Assembly: GCA_036169595.1 (NCBI GenBank)
Contig: CM069768.1
Coordinates: 62,001-126,000, forward strand
Direction: 5' to 3'
Length of the DNA: 64,000 nucleotides
From: Dictyostelium firmibasis
Taxonomy: Eukaryota; Evosea; Eumycetozoa; Dictyosteliales; Dictyosteliaceae
The notes below the pieces were generated by a model. The model worked only from the letters and a program-made list of their open reading frames with translations. It did not search any database and was not told the DNA's origin. Below, in pieces: positions 10,069-18,212 of the stretch (the first letter of the stretch is position 1; the number at the start of each line of letters is the position of its first letter). A program made the translations under genes and the position numbers.

Positions 10069-11070
10069 TTACTTCTTGTTCTTCTGAAAACGATAATTGG
10101 TACCGTTTCCAGACTTGGTATTGCTGCTACCTGATGCAGCATTACTTTGGGATCCATTGAAGTTGTTGGATCGGCCATTACTCCCACTACTGGACTTGTT
10201 ATTCGAACTACTACTTCCAGTAGTGTTATTACCACCTGTGTTGGTTGATTTCTTAAAGTTTGACTTTGATTGATTGTTAACTTTTAACAATGATTGTTTG
10301 GCCTCATTGTTCTTTCTGATTGACTTTGCTAACTTTCTTACACGTTCAGATTCGGTATCATCAAACATCTTTGGAGTGTCTTTGATCTTGATTGGTTGAA
10401 CCACTTCGGAACCGTAGATTTCTTTTGAGATGTTGTTACGACGAACACGAGCTAATGTTGCTTGAGCACTAACAACTAATTGAATTGACGAGTCAGCTAA
10501 GTAACCTAAGAGTTCGGTATCGATATCAGTTTTATCGGATGATATCATACTTGAAAGTAAAAGTATTGGTTTCAAAATATCATTGATTCTCTTTTCCACA
10601 ATGTACAAGTCGGTATCGTTATTCTTGAGATTCGATGAAGCAGATATACCTTCTGGAGTACCGAATGGAGCTACATTCACTTGGAAGTTAGATGGAAAGC
10701 AAAAGATTTTGTTAACATCAGCGATTTCGTTCTTCTTAAGGATACATTTTTCTTCAACTAACAAACCTTGATTATTGATTAAATGTTTGTAGTTAGCAAG
10801 CAATGACTCTGATAGTTGATAATCAGTTGGAACATCGACTGGATCGATAGATTCATCATCACCTTGTTCATTCTCAGTTTCAGATTCATCATTAGAACGT
10901 TGATTATCAGAGTTACGGTACGACTCTCTGATTGGCTCTTTCATATATCTGGTAAAAGCTAATGAGAGATTGGAGATTTGATCCTCAAGTGATTTCATTC
11001 TTGTTTCATAAGAATTAGAATTATTTTCGGTAGAGCTACTAGCGTGGTTATTATTATCGGTGGTAGACAT
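10069..11070 (-). CDS. DIRS A ORF1 (gag-like) of D1
   Basis: Open frame of 333 codons beginning MSTTDNNNHASSS after the 5' repeat. Predicted: disordered Ser/Asn start, a short coiled-coil-like segment (MKSLEDQISNLSLAF), an acidic region, a conserved central domain and a Ser/Gly/Asn-rich C-terminus ending FQKNKK. Its start region is nearly identical to D0 and D6 and moderately diverged from the subfamily B ORF1 copies. It likely encodes the structural protein of the element; no known fold is visible by eye. Confidence 0.8.
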   Translation of the reverse strand: MSTTDNNNHASSSTENNSNSYETRMKSLEDQISNLSLAFTRYMKEPIRESYRNSDNQRSNDESETENEQGDDESIDPVDVPTDYQLSESLLANYKHLINNQGLLVEEKCILKKNEIADVNKIFCFPSNFQVNVAPFGTPEGISASSNLKNNDTDLYIVEKRINDILKPILLLSSMISSDKTDIDTELLGYLADSSIQLVVSAQATLARVRRNNISKEIYGSEVVQPIKIKDTPKMFDDTESERVRKLAKSIRKNNEAKQSLLKVNNQSKSNFKKSTNTGGNNTTGSSSSNNKSSSGSNGRSNNFNGSQSNAASGSSNTKSGNGTNYRFQKNKK

Positions 11071-11479
11071 TATTTTATTGATATCTAAAATTATTTTTAT
11101 AGAGATAGAGAAAAAGTATTAAATTAATAAAAGGATTTTTTTTTTTTTTTTTTAATTATTTGTATAAATTATGTGTGTGTATCTTAAATATATATAGGAG
11201 GAATTCCCAAATAAAATAAATCAAATTGTTTTCAATATTTAGTGCCACTATTTATACTGTTTTTACTTTCTTCAAAATTTCTCAAAACTCAAAAAAATAG
11301 GTGCGTGACACGTGGCAACTTTTTTCAAACTCGAAATTTTTCATTTTTTCAATAATTTTTTCGAGCTAAAAAACCTCCAGAAAATTCATTTGAATTTCTC
11401 TGAAAATTATCTTAAATATTTGGGAATAATCAAATAAATAAATGTATTCATAAATTTAAATATATATATGATAATATAA
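11071..11479 (-). repeat. DIRS A 5' terminal repeat of D1
   Basis: Leader/terminal repeat upstream of ORF1 with a poly-A/T run, AGGAGGAATTCCC, the AGTATAAATAGTGGCAC promoter-like block and GTGACACGTGGCAAC. It is largely the inverse of the 3' repeat at 3392-3798, as expected for DIRS inverted terminal repeats. It ends GATAATATAAA at 11479, where unrelated DIRS coding DNA (D2) begins. Confidence 0.78.
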
Positions 11480-11990
11480 ATTTGAATCCGAGTTTGACTA
11501 ACAGATTCATTGTTTGGTTGAGGTTGTTTAAACATTCTTCTTTTGTTGAACCAACGATTAGAAGATCGTCTAAGTAGGCGATTACGGAAATGTTGATATC
11601 TCTTAGCATTCGGATTACTGGTCTCATTAACATTGTAAAGATTCGAGGAGCTGACGATAACCCGAATGGCATTGTTCTCCATCTGTAATGAGTTCCTTTC
11701 CAAACGAATCGGAATAAGTCTCGATAACTTTCGTCGACTAAAACATGGAGATAAGCTTTCTTGATATCGAGTTTTACCATGTAGTAACCTTGTTTTACCA
11801 TTGAAGACAGATTCTTTAGACCTTTCATCTTGAATGATTGGTTTTTGATAAAAAGGTTTAACCTCTTTAGATCTAGTACTGGACGATGTAAATTCGTTCC
11901 AGCTTTTGGAACCGTAAACACGTTGGAGTAAAAAACGAGTTGGGAGTGACGGTTTGGAAGTACCTGTTCTATTGCGTTGTCTTTTAATAA
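11480..11990 (-). mobile_element. DIRS fragment D2 (reverse-transcriptase piece)
   Basis: A 0.5-kb piece of subfamily A reverse-transcriptase coding sequence, nearly identical to 9366-9877 of D1, including the YLDDLLIVGS run. It is bounded on the left by the 5' end of D1 and on the right by the 3' end of D3, so two further DIRS copies have closed in on it. It is a fossil fragment, open in frame as far as it goes. Confidence 0.85.
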
Positions 11991-12387
11991 ATTAAAAATT
12001 TAATTCATTAAATTATATTTTATATTAAATATATATATTTATATTATGAATACATTTATTTATTTGATTATTCCCAAATATTTAAGATAATTTTTAAATT
12101 TTTAAAAATTTCGCGCAAAGTGTGGTGTGGGGTGTGTTAAAATTTCCCGCGCAAATAAGTGCGCCAAAAAGTGGGGGAAAAATAAAATTTTTTTTTTTTT
12201 TTTTTTGTTGAAATTTTTACAGACGAATGCATTTCATTATAAATACCACACAGAAACTTTTACAATTTGATTTATTGAATTCCGACTAGGGAGGGTGGGT
12301 TGGGGCTAATATAAATATATATATTTAATATAAAATATAATTTAATGAATTAAATTTTTAATTTATATTATCATATATATATTTATA
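11991..12387 (-). repeat. DIRS B 3' terminal repeat of D3
   Basis: Contains the inverse of the 5' leader (GCGCAAAGTGTGGTGTGGGG near 12113-12133, a poly-T run near 12188-12206) and the internal complementary region TCCGACTAGGGAGGGTGGG near 12281-12299. Confidence 0.75.
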
Positions 12388-15300
12388 TTATGAAAGTTTG
12401 ACTACAGTATTTAAGAAACCACCAGATTTTTCACCAATAATTCTTTTATCATAGAAGGTATCTATTGTTTCATTTGATTTCCAACGACCCATCTTCTTGA
12501 CGACATGGAATGGTACATTGTTAGACAATAACAGAGAAGCCATAGCGGAACGAGTAGAGTGAGATTTGAACTTTGTAATGTCAATACCTGATTTAGAGAG
12601 GTATGATTTGACAATAGAATTAATATTATCTATTGATATTGGATCACCATTTGATAAAATAAAAACAGAGCTACCAGATTTTGTAGTTCTTTTAGGTTCA
12701 GCACTTTTAAGATATCTTCTAAGATGAAGTACTGGACAAACACTTGAATTAGAGTCATCTAATGACGTTAATTCAATTACTGAAATATTAGCAGTATTAT
12801 TCTTTGAATTTCTTTGTTCTTTTGCATTAATAACTGGTCCTTTGATATAGTGTTCATCAATGTATAAATCGTTGAAAGACCATTTAATTAAATCTGATGA
12901 TCTTGCTAAACTAAACATTTTACATAATACAATTGTTTTGTGTAAAAGAGATATGTATGTAAACTTTGGATACAATTTAATTGTTGATAAGTATTTGAAC
13001 ACTTGATTTGCATCCCAAATTTCATTATATTTTGTGTTTGTTGGACGCAATTTATGGATACCAGTCATAATTCTTGTAATGAATGGGTCATTAACAATTT
13101 CAGATTGATTCTTTAGAACTAATAATTGATTTAACATTGAACGATGGCTGTTGATTGTTGAATATGCTAATGGAGGTTGTAACTTGAATAGATATGTAAG
13201 ATAATCCATGAAAACTACCAATGTTATGTTTGAAGGTTTGAGATTGTTTTTCGAACAGAAATTGAAAAATTTTGAATAATTTGAATCATAAACCTTGAGT
13301 GTAGAAGGTTGCCAAGAGTTCATAAACAAGGTAGATGTACTTGACTTTTGAGTTCCAATTATAGATTTTACATAAGATTGGAAAGTTGAATAATCCCCAA
13401 CTTCCAACGTAGTTGAATTTGAATTGGTATTGACTGAATTGATTCTTTGGTCAATACTTCCTGGAATGTACCCAGTACTTGAGGAAATAGATGGCGATGA
13501 TGACGAGGAACTTGAGCTTGAATCATTGGATACCAAGTTGCTGACCTCCATATTGGAAAGATCAGTATTATAGAAACCATCTTCGAACTCAATAAGTTCA
13601 TCTTCTCCATCACAGAAGGCAAAAGTATTGGAGGTGGAAAGGCGAGACATTGGTTCCATTGACTCCAATCGAGTTGAAGGGCATTCATTTTCATTGTTGA
13701 GTAGTTGATTGTTTGATGATTCAGATGAGATGCAAACAGATCCATTTGAATTTGACCGAATTGGAGTTGAATTCGATTGAACACTTCTTTTTTGAGTTGC
13801 CAGTTGTAACTCTTGATCGGCTTGGATGATTTGTGATTCATCTCTGATAGACGACTGAGGTGATCGGCTTTGACATTGAAGAATCCTGGAATGTGTTCCC
13901 CGATCAGATTGATTTTCTTCTTGAGACATTGTTTCCAAAGTTGTTCGAAGAGAATCGATAGGTTCTGGATTTGACCACCTTGACGGTTGATATAAGATAG
14001 AGTTGTTGTGTTGTCGGTTTGAACTTTTAGATTGCAGCTCTTTAACTTTCGACAAAGTTTTTGAAATGCCATTAATAGTGCAAGCATTTCTCGACGATTC
14101 GATGACATGTTTGATTGATCGGTTGACCATTGGAAAGACCAAGTTTGTATGAGCTTGTTTCCTTTCTTTAGAGTTGCACCTGCACCTGATTCTGATGCAT
14201 CTGTTGTTAACACATAATCGTAACTTGGAAAAAGACTTATTTCTTTTCCATTCCATTGGTTTAAGAGTTTTAACCAATTTGATATTTCTATCTTTACTTC
14301 TTGAGGGATTGTAAATGATTGATCCCAATTTCCATTTGCGATAATTAAACTTTGACAATGGAACTTGTTTGTTTGTCGAGTGTATAGACGGAATGGTATT
14401 ACTGCATCTTTCAATGCAATAAGCTTTCCTTTTAAACCAGCTAACTTTCTTAGAGAACATGAATCCAGTTTTAGAAAGTTTCTTATTTCTTTGATGACAC
14501 TCTTTTTCTTTTTCTCCGGGACAAGCAATTTCATTGATATTGAATCGATTTCTAACCCGAGAAATGTTATTGTTTGAGTTGGTCGTAAAACACTCTTTTC
14601 TAGATTTAATTTGAATCCCAGTTTTAACAAAAGGTCCATTGTTTTGTTGAGGTTGAGAGTACATTCTTCTTTTGTTGAACCAACAATTAGAAGATCGTCC
14701 AAGTAAGCGATTACTGATACATTGATTTCTCTTAATCTTTGGAGTACTGGTCTCATTAACATTGTGAAGACTCGAGGAGCTGTTGATAATCCGAATGGCA
14801 TCGTTTTCCAACGATAATGAATTCCTTTCCAAACGAACCGAAATAGGTCTCTGAATCTTTCGTCCACTAAGATATGAAGATAGGCTTTCTTGATATCGAG
14901 TTTTACCATGTAATAACCTTGTTTCAACATTGATGAGAGATTCTTTATTCCTTCCATCTTGAATGATTGATTGCTGATGAACTTGTTTAATCTTTTTAAA
15001 TCTAGTACTGGACGAAGTAAATTCGTTCCAGCTTTTGGAACCGTAAACACGTTGGAGTAAAAAACGAGTTTTGAATAACGGTTTGGAAGTACTTGCTCTA
15101 TAGCATCGTCTAGTAGCAATTCTTGTACTTCGTTTGGGATGCAATCCGTTTTCGGACCATCTGACATCGAGATCGGAATTGGGTTCAGCATCGGTTTGAA
15201 GTTTGGAAGTAGATGAATCTTTAGACCATTCACTACTTCTTGACAAAAGTTTGGAAGACCCAATTCTTTCCAAACCTGTTTGAAGTGGACAAGACGTCCA

Positions 15301-15585
15301 CCTACCGGTAAGTTTACTTCTTGTTCTTCGGAAAACGGTAGTTGTTGTTGGAACCGTTTCCAGACTTGGTATTGTTACTACCTGCTGCAACAGTACTTTG
15401 GGATCCATTGAAGTTGTTGGATCGGCCATTACTCCCACTATTGGATTTACTATTACTACTGTTTCCATTAGTGTTATTACCACTTGAGTTGTTATTATTG
15501 TTATTATTGTTGTTATTATTAAATGATTTCTTAAATCTTGATTTTGATTGATAACTACTTTTTGATAATGATTGTTTTGTTTCAT
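12388..15585 (-). CDS. DIRS B tyrosine recombinase frame of D3
   Basis: Long frame of 1065 codons whose C-terminal roughly 350 residues are a tyrosine recombinase, the enzyme that DIRS elements use for integration of a circular intermediate instead of an integrase. Visible: an N-terminal SAM-like segment (STLKVYDSNYSKFFNFC), the first catalytic Arg in SLARSSDLIKW, HSTRSAMASLLL (His-x-x-Arg), GRWKSNETIDTFYDKR (Trp and nucleophilic Tyr). The upstream part overlaps the RT frame in another phase, and its protein is low-complexity without a recognised domain. The true start is uncertain. Confidence 0.75.
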   Translation of the reverse strand: MKQNNHYQKVVINQNQDLRNHLIITTIITIITTQVVITLMETVVIVNPIVGVMADPTTSMDPKVLLQQVVTIPSLETVPTTTTVFRRTRSKLTGRWTSCPLQTGLERIGSSKLLSRSSEWSKDSSTSKLQTDAEPNSDLDVRWSENGLHPKRSTRIATRRCYRASTSKPLFKTRFLLQRVYGSKSWNEFTSSSTRFKKIKQVHQQSIIQDGRNKESLINVETRLLHGKTRYQESLSSYLSGRKIQRPISVRLERNSLSLENDAIRIINSSSSLHNVNETSTPKIKRNQCISNRLLGRSSNCWFNKRRMYSQPQQNNGPFVKTGIQIKSRKECFTTNSNNNISRVRNRFNINEIACPGEKEKECHQRNKKLSKTGFMFSKKVSWFKRKAYCIERCSNTIPSIHSTNKQVPLSKFNYRKWKLGSIIYNPSRSKDRNIKLVKTLKPMEWKRNKSFSKLRLCVNNRCIRIRCRCNSKERKQAHTNLVFPMVNRSIKHVIESSRNACTINGISKTLSKVKELQSKSSNRQHNNSILYQPSRWSNPEPIDSLRTTLETMSQEENQSDRGTHSRILQCQSRSPQSSIRDESQIIQADQELQLATQKRSVQSNSTPIRSNSNGSVCISSESSNNQLLNNENECPSTRLESMEPMSRLSTSNTFAFCDGEDELIEFEDGFYNTDLSNMEVSNLVSNDSSSSSSSSSPSISSSTGYIPGSIDQRINSVNTNSNSTTLEVGDYSTFQSYVKSIIGTQKSSTSTLFMNSWQPSTLKVYDSNYSKFFNFCSKNNLKPSNITLVVFMDYLTYLFKLQPPLAYSTINSHRSMLNQLLVLKNQSEIVNDPFITRIMTGIHKLRPTNTKYNEIWDANQVFKYLSTIKLYPKFTYISLLHKTIVLCKMFSLARSSDLIKWSFNDLYIDEHYIKGPVINAKEQRNSKNNTANISVIELTSLDDSNSSVCPVLHLRRYLKSAEPKRTTKSGSSVFILSNGDPISIDNINSIVKSYLSKSGIDITKFKSHSTRSAMASLLLSNNVPFHVVKKMGRWKSNETIDTFYDKRIIGEKSGGFLNTVVKLS
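13368..15263 (-). CDS. DIRS B reverse transcriptase-RNase H-methyltransferase of D3
   Basis: Frame of about 631 codons, open further upstream without a clear ATG. The RT domain has VLDLKRLN, VKLDIKKAYLHI, the MPFGLSTAPRVF fingers/palm segment and the YLDD catalytic box. RNase H follows (LTTDASESGAG, NRREMLALLMAF, VQTDNTTTLSYI, NVKADHLSR). The C-terminal region (QMDLFASHLNHQTINYS, LAFPPPILLPSV) matches the DNA N6-adenine-methyltransferase-like domain of DIRS elements. It makes the cDNA from element RNA. It looks whole. Confidence 0.83.
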   Translation of the reverse strand: MGLPNFCQEVVNGLKIHLLPNFKPMLNPIPISMSDGPKTDCIPNEVQELLLDDAIEQVLPNRYSKLVFYSNVFTVPKAGTNLLRPVLDLKRLNKFISNQSFKMEGIKNLSSMLKQGYYMVKLDIKKAYLHILVDERFRDLFRFVWKGIHYRWKTMPFGLSTAPRVFTMLMRPVLQRLREINVSVIAYLDDLLIVGSTKEECTLNLNKTMDLLLKLGFKLNLEKSVLRPTQTITFLGLEIDSISMKLLVPEKKKKSVIKEIRNFLKLDSCSLRKLAGLKGKLIALKDAVIPFRLYTRQTNKFHCQSLIIANGNWDQSFTIPQEVKIEISNWLKLLNQWNGKEISLFPSYDYVLTTDASESGAGATLKKGNKLIQTWSFQWSTDQSNMSSNRREMLALLMAFQKLCRKLKSCNLKVQTDNTTTLSYINRQGGQIQNLSILFEQLWKQCLKKKINLIGEHIPGFFNVKADHLSRLSEMNHKSSKPIKSYNWQLKKEVFNRIQLQFGQIQMDLFASHLNHQTINYSTMKMNALQLDWSQWNQCLAFPPPILLPSVMEKMNLLSSKMVSIILIFPIWRSATWYPMIQAQVPRHHRHLFPQVLGTFQEVLTKESIQSIPIQIQLRWKLGIIQLSNLM

Positions 15586-16366
15586 TATTCTTTCTGATTA
15601 CCTTTGATAACTTTCTTATACGTTCAGTTTCAGTTTCATCAAATAATTTTGGAGTATCCTTTATCTTGATTGGTTGAACGACTTCAGAACCATATATTTC
15701 TTTTGATATGTTGTTACGACGAACACGACTTAATGATGCTTGTGCATTAATAGTTAAAAGAATAGTAGAATCAGCTAAATAACTTAATAGTTCAGTATCG
15801 ACTTCAGAATTATCAGTAGATGATAACATGTTTGATATCAAGAGGATAGGTTTCAATATATCATTGATTCTTTTTTCGACAATGAATAGATCAGAATCAT
15901 TATTCTTGAGATGAGATGAGGCAGTAATACCATCTGGAGTACCGAATGGAGCAACATTAACTTGAAAATTTGATGGAAAGCAAAAAGTTTTATTAAAATC
16001 AGAAATATCGTTCTTTTTGAGGATACATTGTTCTTCAACCAGTAAACCTTGATTGTTTAATAAATGTTTATATTCATTAAACAATGAATCAGATAATTGA
16101 TATTCAGTTGGTATATCGACATCATTATTTGAATCATCATCATTATCTTCATTCTCTATATCTGAATTGTTATTATTCTCTTGATTTTTACTTATATTAT
16201 TGTTAGATGTTATTGGTTCTTTAACGTATCTACTAAATGTTAATGTTAATTTATTTATTTGATCTTCAATTGATTTCATTCTAATATCCATTAAATTTGT
16301 GTTATTATCTGTAGATGAACTGCCATAGCTTTGATCATTAGAGTTATTATTAACAGTGGTGTTCAT
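15314..16366 (-). CDS. DIRS B ORF1 (gag-like) of D3
   Basis: 350 codons beginning MNTTVNNNSNDQSYGSSS. Same layout as the subfamily A ORF1 (coiled-coil-like MKSIEDQINKLTLTF, acidic Asp/Asn stretch, conserved centre, Asn/Ser/Gly-rich end with an Asn homopolymer), but with many substitutions. It is therefore a distinct subfamily rather than an allele. Presumed structural protein. Confidence 0.8.
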   Translation of the reverse strand: MNTTVNNNSNDQSYGSSSTDNNTNLMDIRMKSIEDQINKLTLTFSRYVKEPITSNNNISKNQENNNNSDIENEDNDDDSNNDVDIPTEYQLSDSLFNEYKHLLNNQGLLVEEQCILKKNDISDFNKTFCFPSNFQVNVAPFGTPDGITASSHLKNNDSDLFIVEKRINDILKPILLISNMLSSTDNSEVDTELLSYLADSTILLTINAQASLSRVRRNNISKEIYGSEVVQPIKIKDTPKLFDETETERIRKLSKVIRKNNETKQSLSKSSYQSKSRFKKSFNNNNNNNNNNNSSGNNTNGNSSNSKSNSGSNGRSNNFNGSQSTVAAGSNNTKSGNGSNNNYRFPKNKK

Positions 16367-16764
16367 TATTTTATTTAATTTAAAATATTGTATGAGTTAG
16401 TATAATATTAAATTAAAATATATAAAAATATTGTTATAAATTAATTATTTGTATAAAAATTGTGTGAATGTATCTTAAACATATAGGAGGAATTCCCAAA
16501 TAAAATAAATCAAATTGTAAAAGTTTCTGTGTGGTATTTATAATGAAATGCATTCGTCTGTAAAAATTTCAACAAAAAAAAAAAAAAAAAAATTTTATTT
16601 TTCCCCCACTTTTTGGCGCACTTATTTGCGCGGGAAATTTTAACACACCCCACACCACACTTTGCGCGAAATTTTTAAAAATTTAAAAATTATCTTAAAT
16701 ATTTGGGAATAATCAAATAAATAAATGTATTCATAATATAAATATATATATGATAATATAAATA
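16367..16764 (-). repeat. DIRS B 5' terminal repeat of D3
   Basis: Leader upstream of ORF1 with AGGAGGAATTCCC, a poly-A run (16575-16592) and the GC-richer box GGCGCACTTATTTGCGCGGG that defines subfamily B. Ends GATAATATAAATAT next to the solo repeat D4. Confidence 0.75.
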
Positions 16765-17152
16765 TAAATTAAAAATTTAAATAATTAAATTATATTTTAT
16801 ATTAAATATATATATTTAAATTGGTCCCACCCGCCCTCCCTTAGTCGGAATTCCATATAAATCAAATTGTTTTCAATATTTAGTGCCACTATTTATACTG
16901 TTTTTACTTTCTGAAAAATTTCGCAAAACTCAAAAAAATAGGTGCGTGACACGTGGCAACTTTTTTCAAACTCGAAATTTTTCATTTTTTCAATAATTTT
17001 TTCGAGCTAAAAAACCTCCAGAAAATTCATTTGAATTTCTCTGAAAATTATCTTAAATATTTGGGAATAATCAAATAAATAAATGTATTCATAAATTTAA
17101 ATATATATATTTAATATAAAATATAATTTAATTATTTAAATTTTTAATTTAA
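16765..17152 (+). repeat. Solo DIRS A terminal repeat D4
   Basis: A lone DIRS terminal repeat with the internal complementary region (CCCACCCGCCCTCCCTTAG near 16827-16845) and the CACGTGGCAAC leader block, inverse to 3392-3798, without coding DNA. It lies between D3 and the first bacterial gene remnant. It probably arose by recombination between DIRS repeats or by partial insertion. Confidence 0.75.
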
Positions 17153-17980
17153 ATACAAAGTGGTCGCAGGATGAATCGGCACCATTCCATGGTCTGAAGA
17201 AATCATCAATGCCGTTGAAGCAAGTTGCATTTCAGGCATAGACATCAGTTCTTGCTCAAAAAGCGTAAAGAATGATTTTAAAGCGTTAACAGCTTCGTGA
17301 GATGTAATCCCATGCCGGTGGGCTAAACTATCAAACCCTCCAAAATACATGAGGAAAAAACCTGGATGTTTTAAATCCTCTTTTAAAGAGCGCATCATCT
17401 CTTGTTCATGAGAGCAGCTGACCCTTTGACCTCCTGCATACATCGCTTGGGAATAAATCGAATTAGCAATGAACGTATTTAAATAGATATGAGTTGTGAT
17501 CCCTTGTTTGTCATGCCCATTCTGTATCAATTCTCAAGAGACCGTCAGGAAAGAAAGCTTTTAGATGATTTAACCCCTTCCCAGTTTTCATCAACTTGAG
17601 GTTCATATATAAACCATTCATAAAGCGCATGATCCCCCACAGGAGTATCTGTACAGAGTGTCGTTATGTGTTGTTGTCGAAGGAAATTGGGAAGTGATTT
17701 TAGAAACAACCCCCTCTTGTACCATCCGTTTGAGAAACGGAAACTGATCTTGGTAGAGGGAAAAGATATTCCACCCAAATCCATCAATCAAAAGGAAGAT
17801 CACCCTTTCATACACTCCTGGATGAAAGCAGTCGTGAGAAAGCCCTTCTTCTTTCATCCCCAAAGTTGCTTTAATGGTCTTAGGGATTAAAGAAAAACGG
17901 TAACCGTTTTGATTCGGGTGGCATAATAAAGGAGAAAAAGAGGTCGGCCTGAGAGGGGTAAGAGAGTCATGATTGATCAT
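17153..17980 (-). pseudogene. Bacterial type I phosphodiesterase / nucleotide pyrophosphatase-like gene, decayed
   Basis: Minus-strand frames resemble bacterial alkaline-phosphatase-superfamily phosphodiesterases: near the N-terminus YERVIFLLIDGFGWN (metal-binding Asp), then SQFPSTTTHNDTL (nucleophile Thr region), then GDHALYEWFIYEPQ, a central part with YFGGFDSLAHRHGITSH and a final ISSDHGMVPIHP (Asp-His metal ligands). These blocks are in correct order but fall in three different frames, so there are at least two frameshifts. The 3' end is cut by D4. The start ATG (17980) overlaps the stop of the dehydrogenase by 14 bp, as in bacterial operons. Base composition is far less AT-rich than the surroundings. 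Confidence 0.8.
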
Positions 17981-18212
17981 AAAAATAATTTACCAAGTTC
18001 TTCGCCGCTTGTCTAGCCATTTGTGAACGACATTCAACGGTTGCAGAACCTAGATGAGGTAAAATGAGTACATTGGAATAGTGACAAAGGAGATGCGATG
18101 ATTCAAGTGGCTCAGGATCTGTCACATCAAGAGCAGCTGCCTCTAATCCACCCTTGATTGAGTGCTTCAAGAAGATCTTGAGTTACAATCACTTTACCTC
18201 TTGCCATATTGA
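17967..18212 (-). pseudogene. Bacterial D-2-hydroxyacid dehydrogenase, C-terminal remnant
   Basis: Translates to INMARGKVIVTQDLLEALNQG, then in a shifted frame GLEAAALDVTDPEPL, NVLILPHLGSATVECRSQM and AAKNLVNYFYDQS. This is the C-terminal part of a D-isomer-specific 2-hydroxyacid dehydrogenase of the glyoxylate/hydroxypyruvate reductase group. The catalytic His of PHLGSAT is present; the NAD-binding first part is missing. One frameshift near 18155. Immediately upstream (right) the sequence switches to the permease on the other strand, so both genes have lost their 5' parts at about 18205-18215, suggesting a deletion across a divergent gene pair. Confidence 0.82.

Larger units (their letters stand above)
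3392..11479 (-). mobile_element. DIRS subfamily A element D1 (interrupted by W1)
   Basis: DIRS-1-type retrotransposon on the minus strand. From right to left it has a 5' terminal repeat (11071-11479), ORF1 (10069-11070), the RT/RNase H/methyltransferase region with the overlapping tyrosine-recombinase frame (10018 to about 3799), and a 3' terminal repeat with internal complementary region (3392-3798). Without the 3363-bp W1 and its 3-bp duplication it is about 4.7 kb, close to the 4.8 kb of DIRS-1. Besides the W1 insertion it shows roughly two breaks, in the recombinase region, so it is a fossil, though a young-looking one. Confidence 0.88.
11991..16764 (-). mobile_element. DIRS subfamily B element D3, looks whole
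   Basis: About 4.77-kb DIRS-1-type element on the minus strand: 5' repeat 16367-16764, ORF1 15314-16366, RT/RNase H/methyltransferase frame 13368-15263, overlapping tyrosine-recombinase frame 12388-15585, 3' repeat 11991-12387. No break is evident in its frames. The terminal repeats differ completely in their middle from subfamily A: they carry TTTGGCGCACTTATTTGCGC and CACACCCCACACCACAC instead of the CACGTGTCAC block. The protein frames remain clearly related. D5 is a near-identical sister, so both are young. Confidence 0.9.

Noticed and set aside
13485-15585. N-terminal two thirds of the 1065-codon recombinase frame as a separate protein
   Set aside because: Overlaps the RT frame in another phase and has no domain; openness is explained by overlap, so only the C-terminal recombinase is claimed.
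17666-17890. Plus-strand frame over the phosphodiesterase remnant
   Set aside because: Antisense to recognisable minus-strand motifs.
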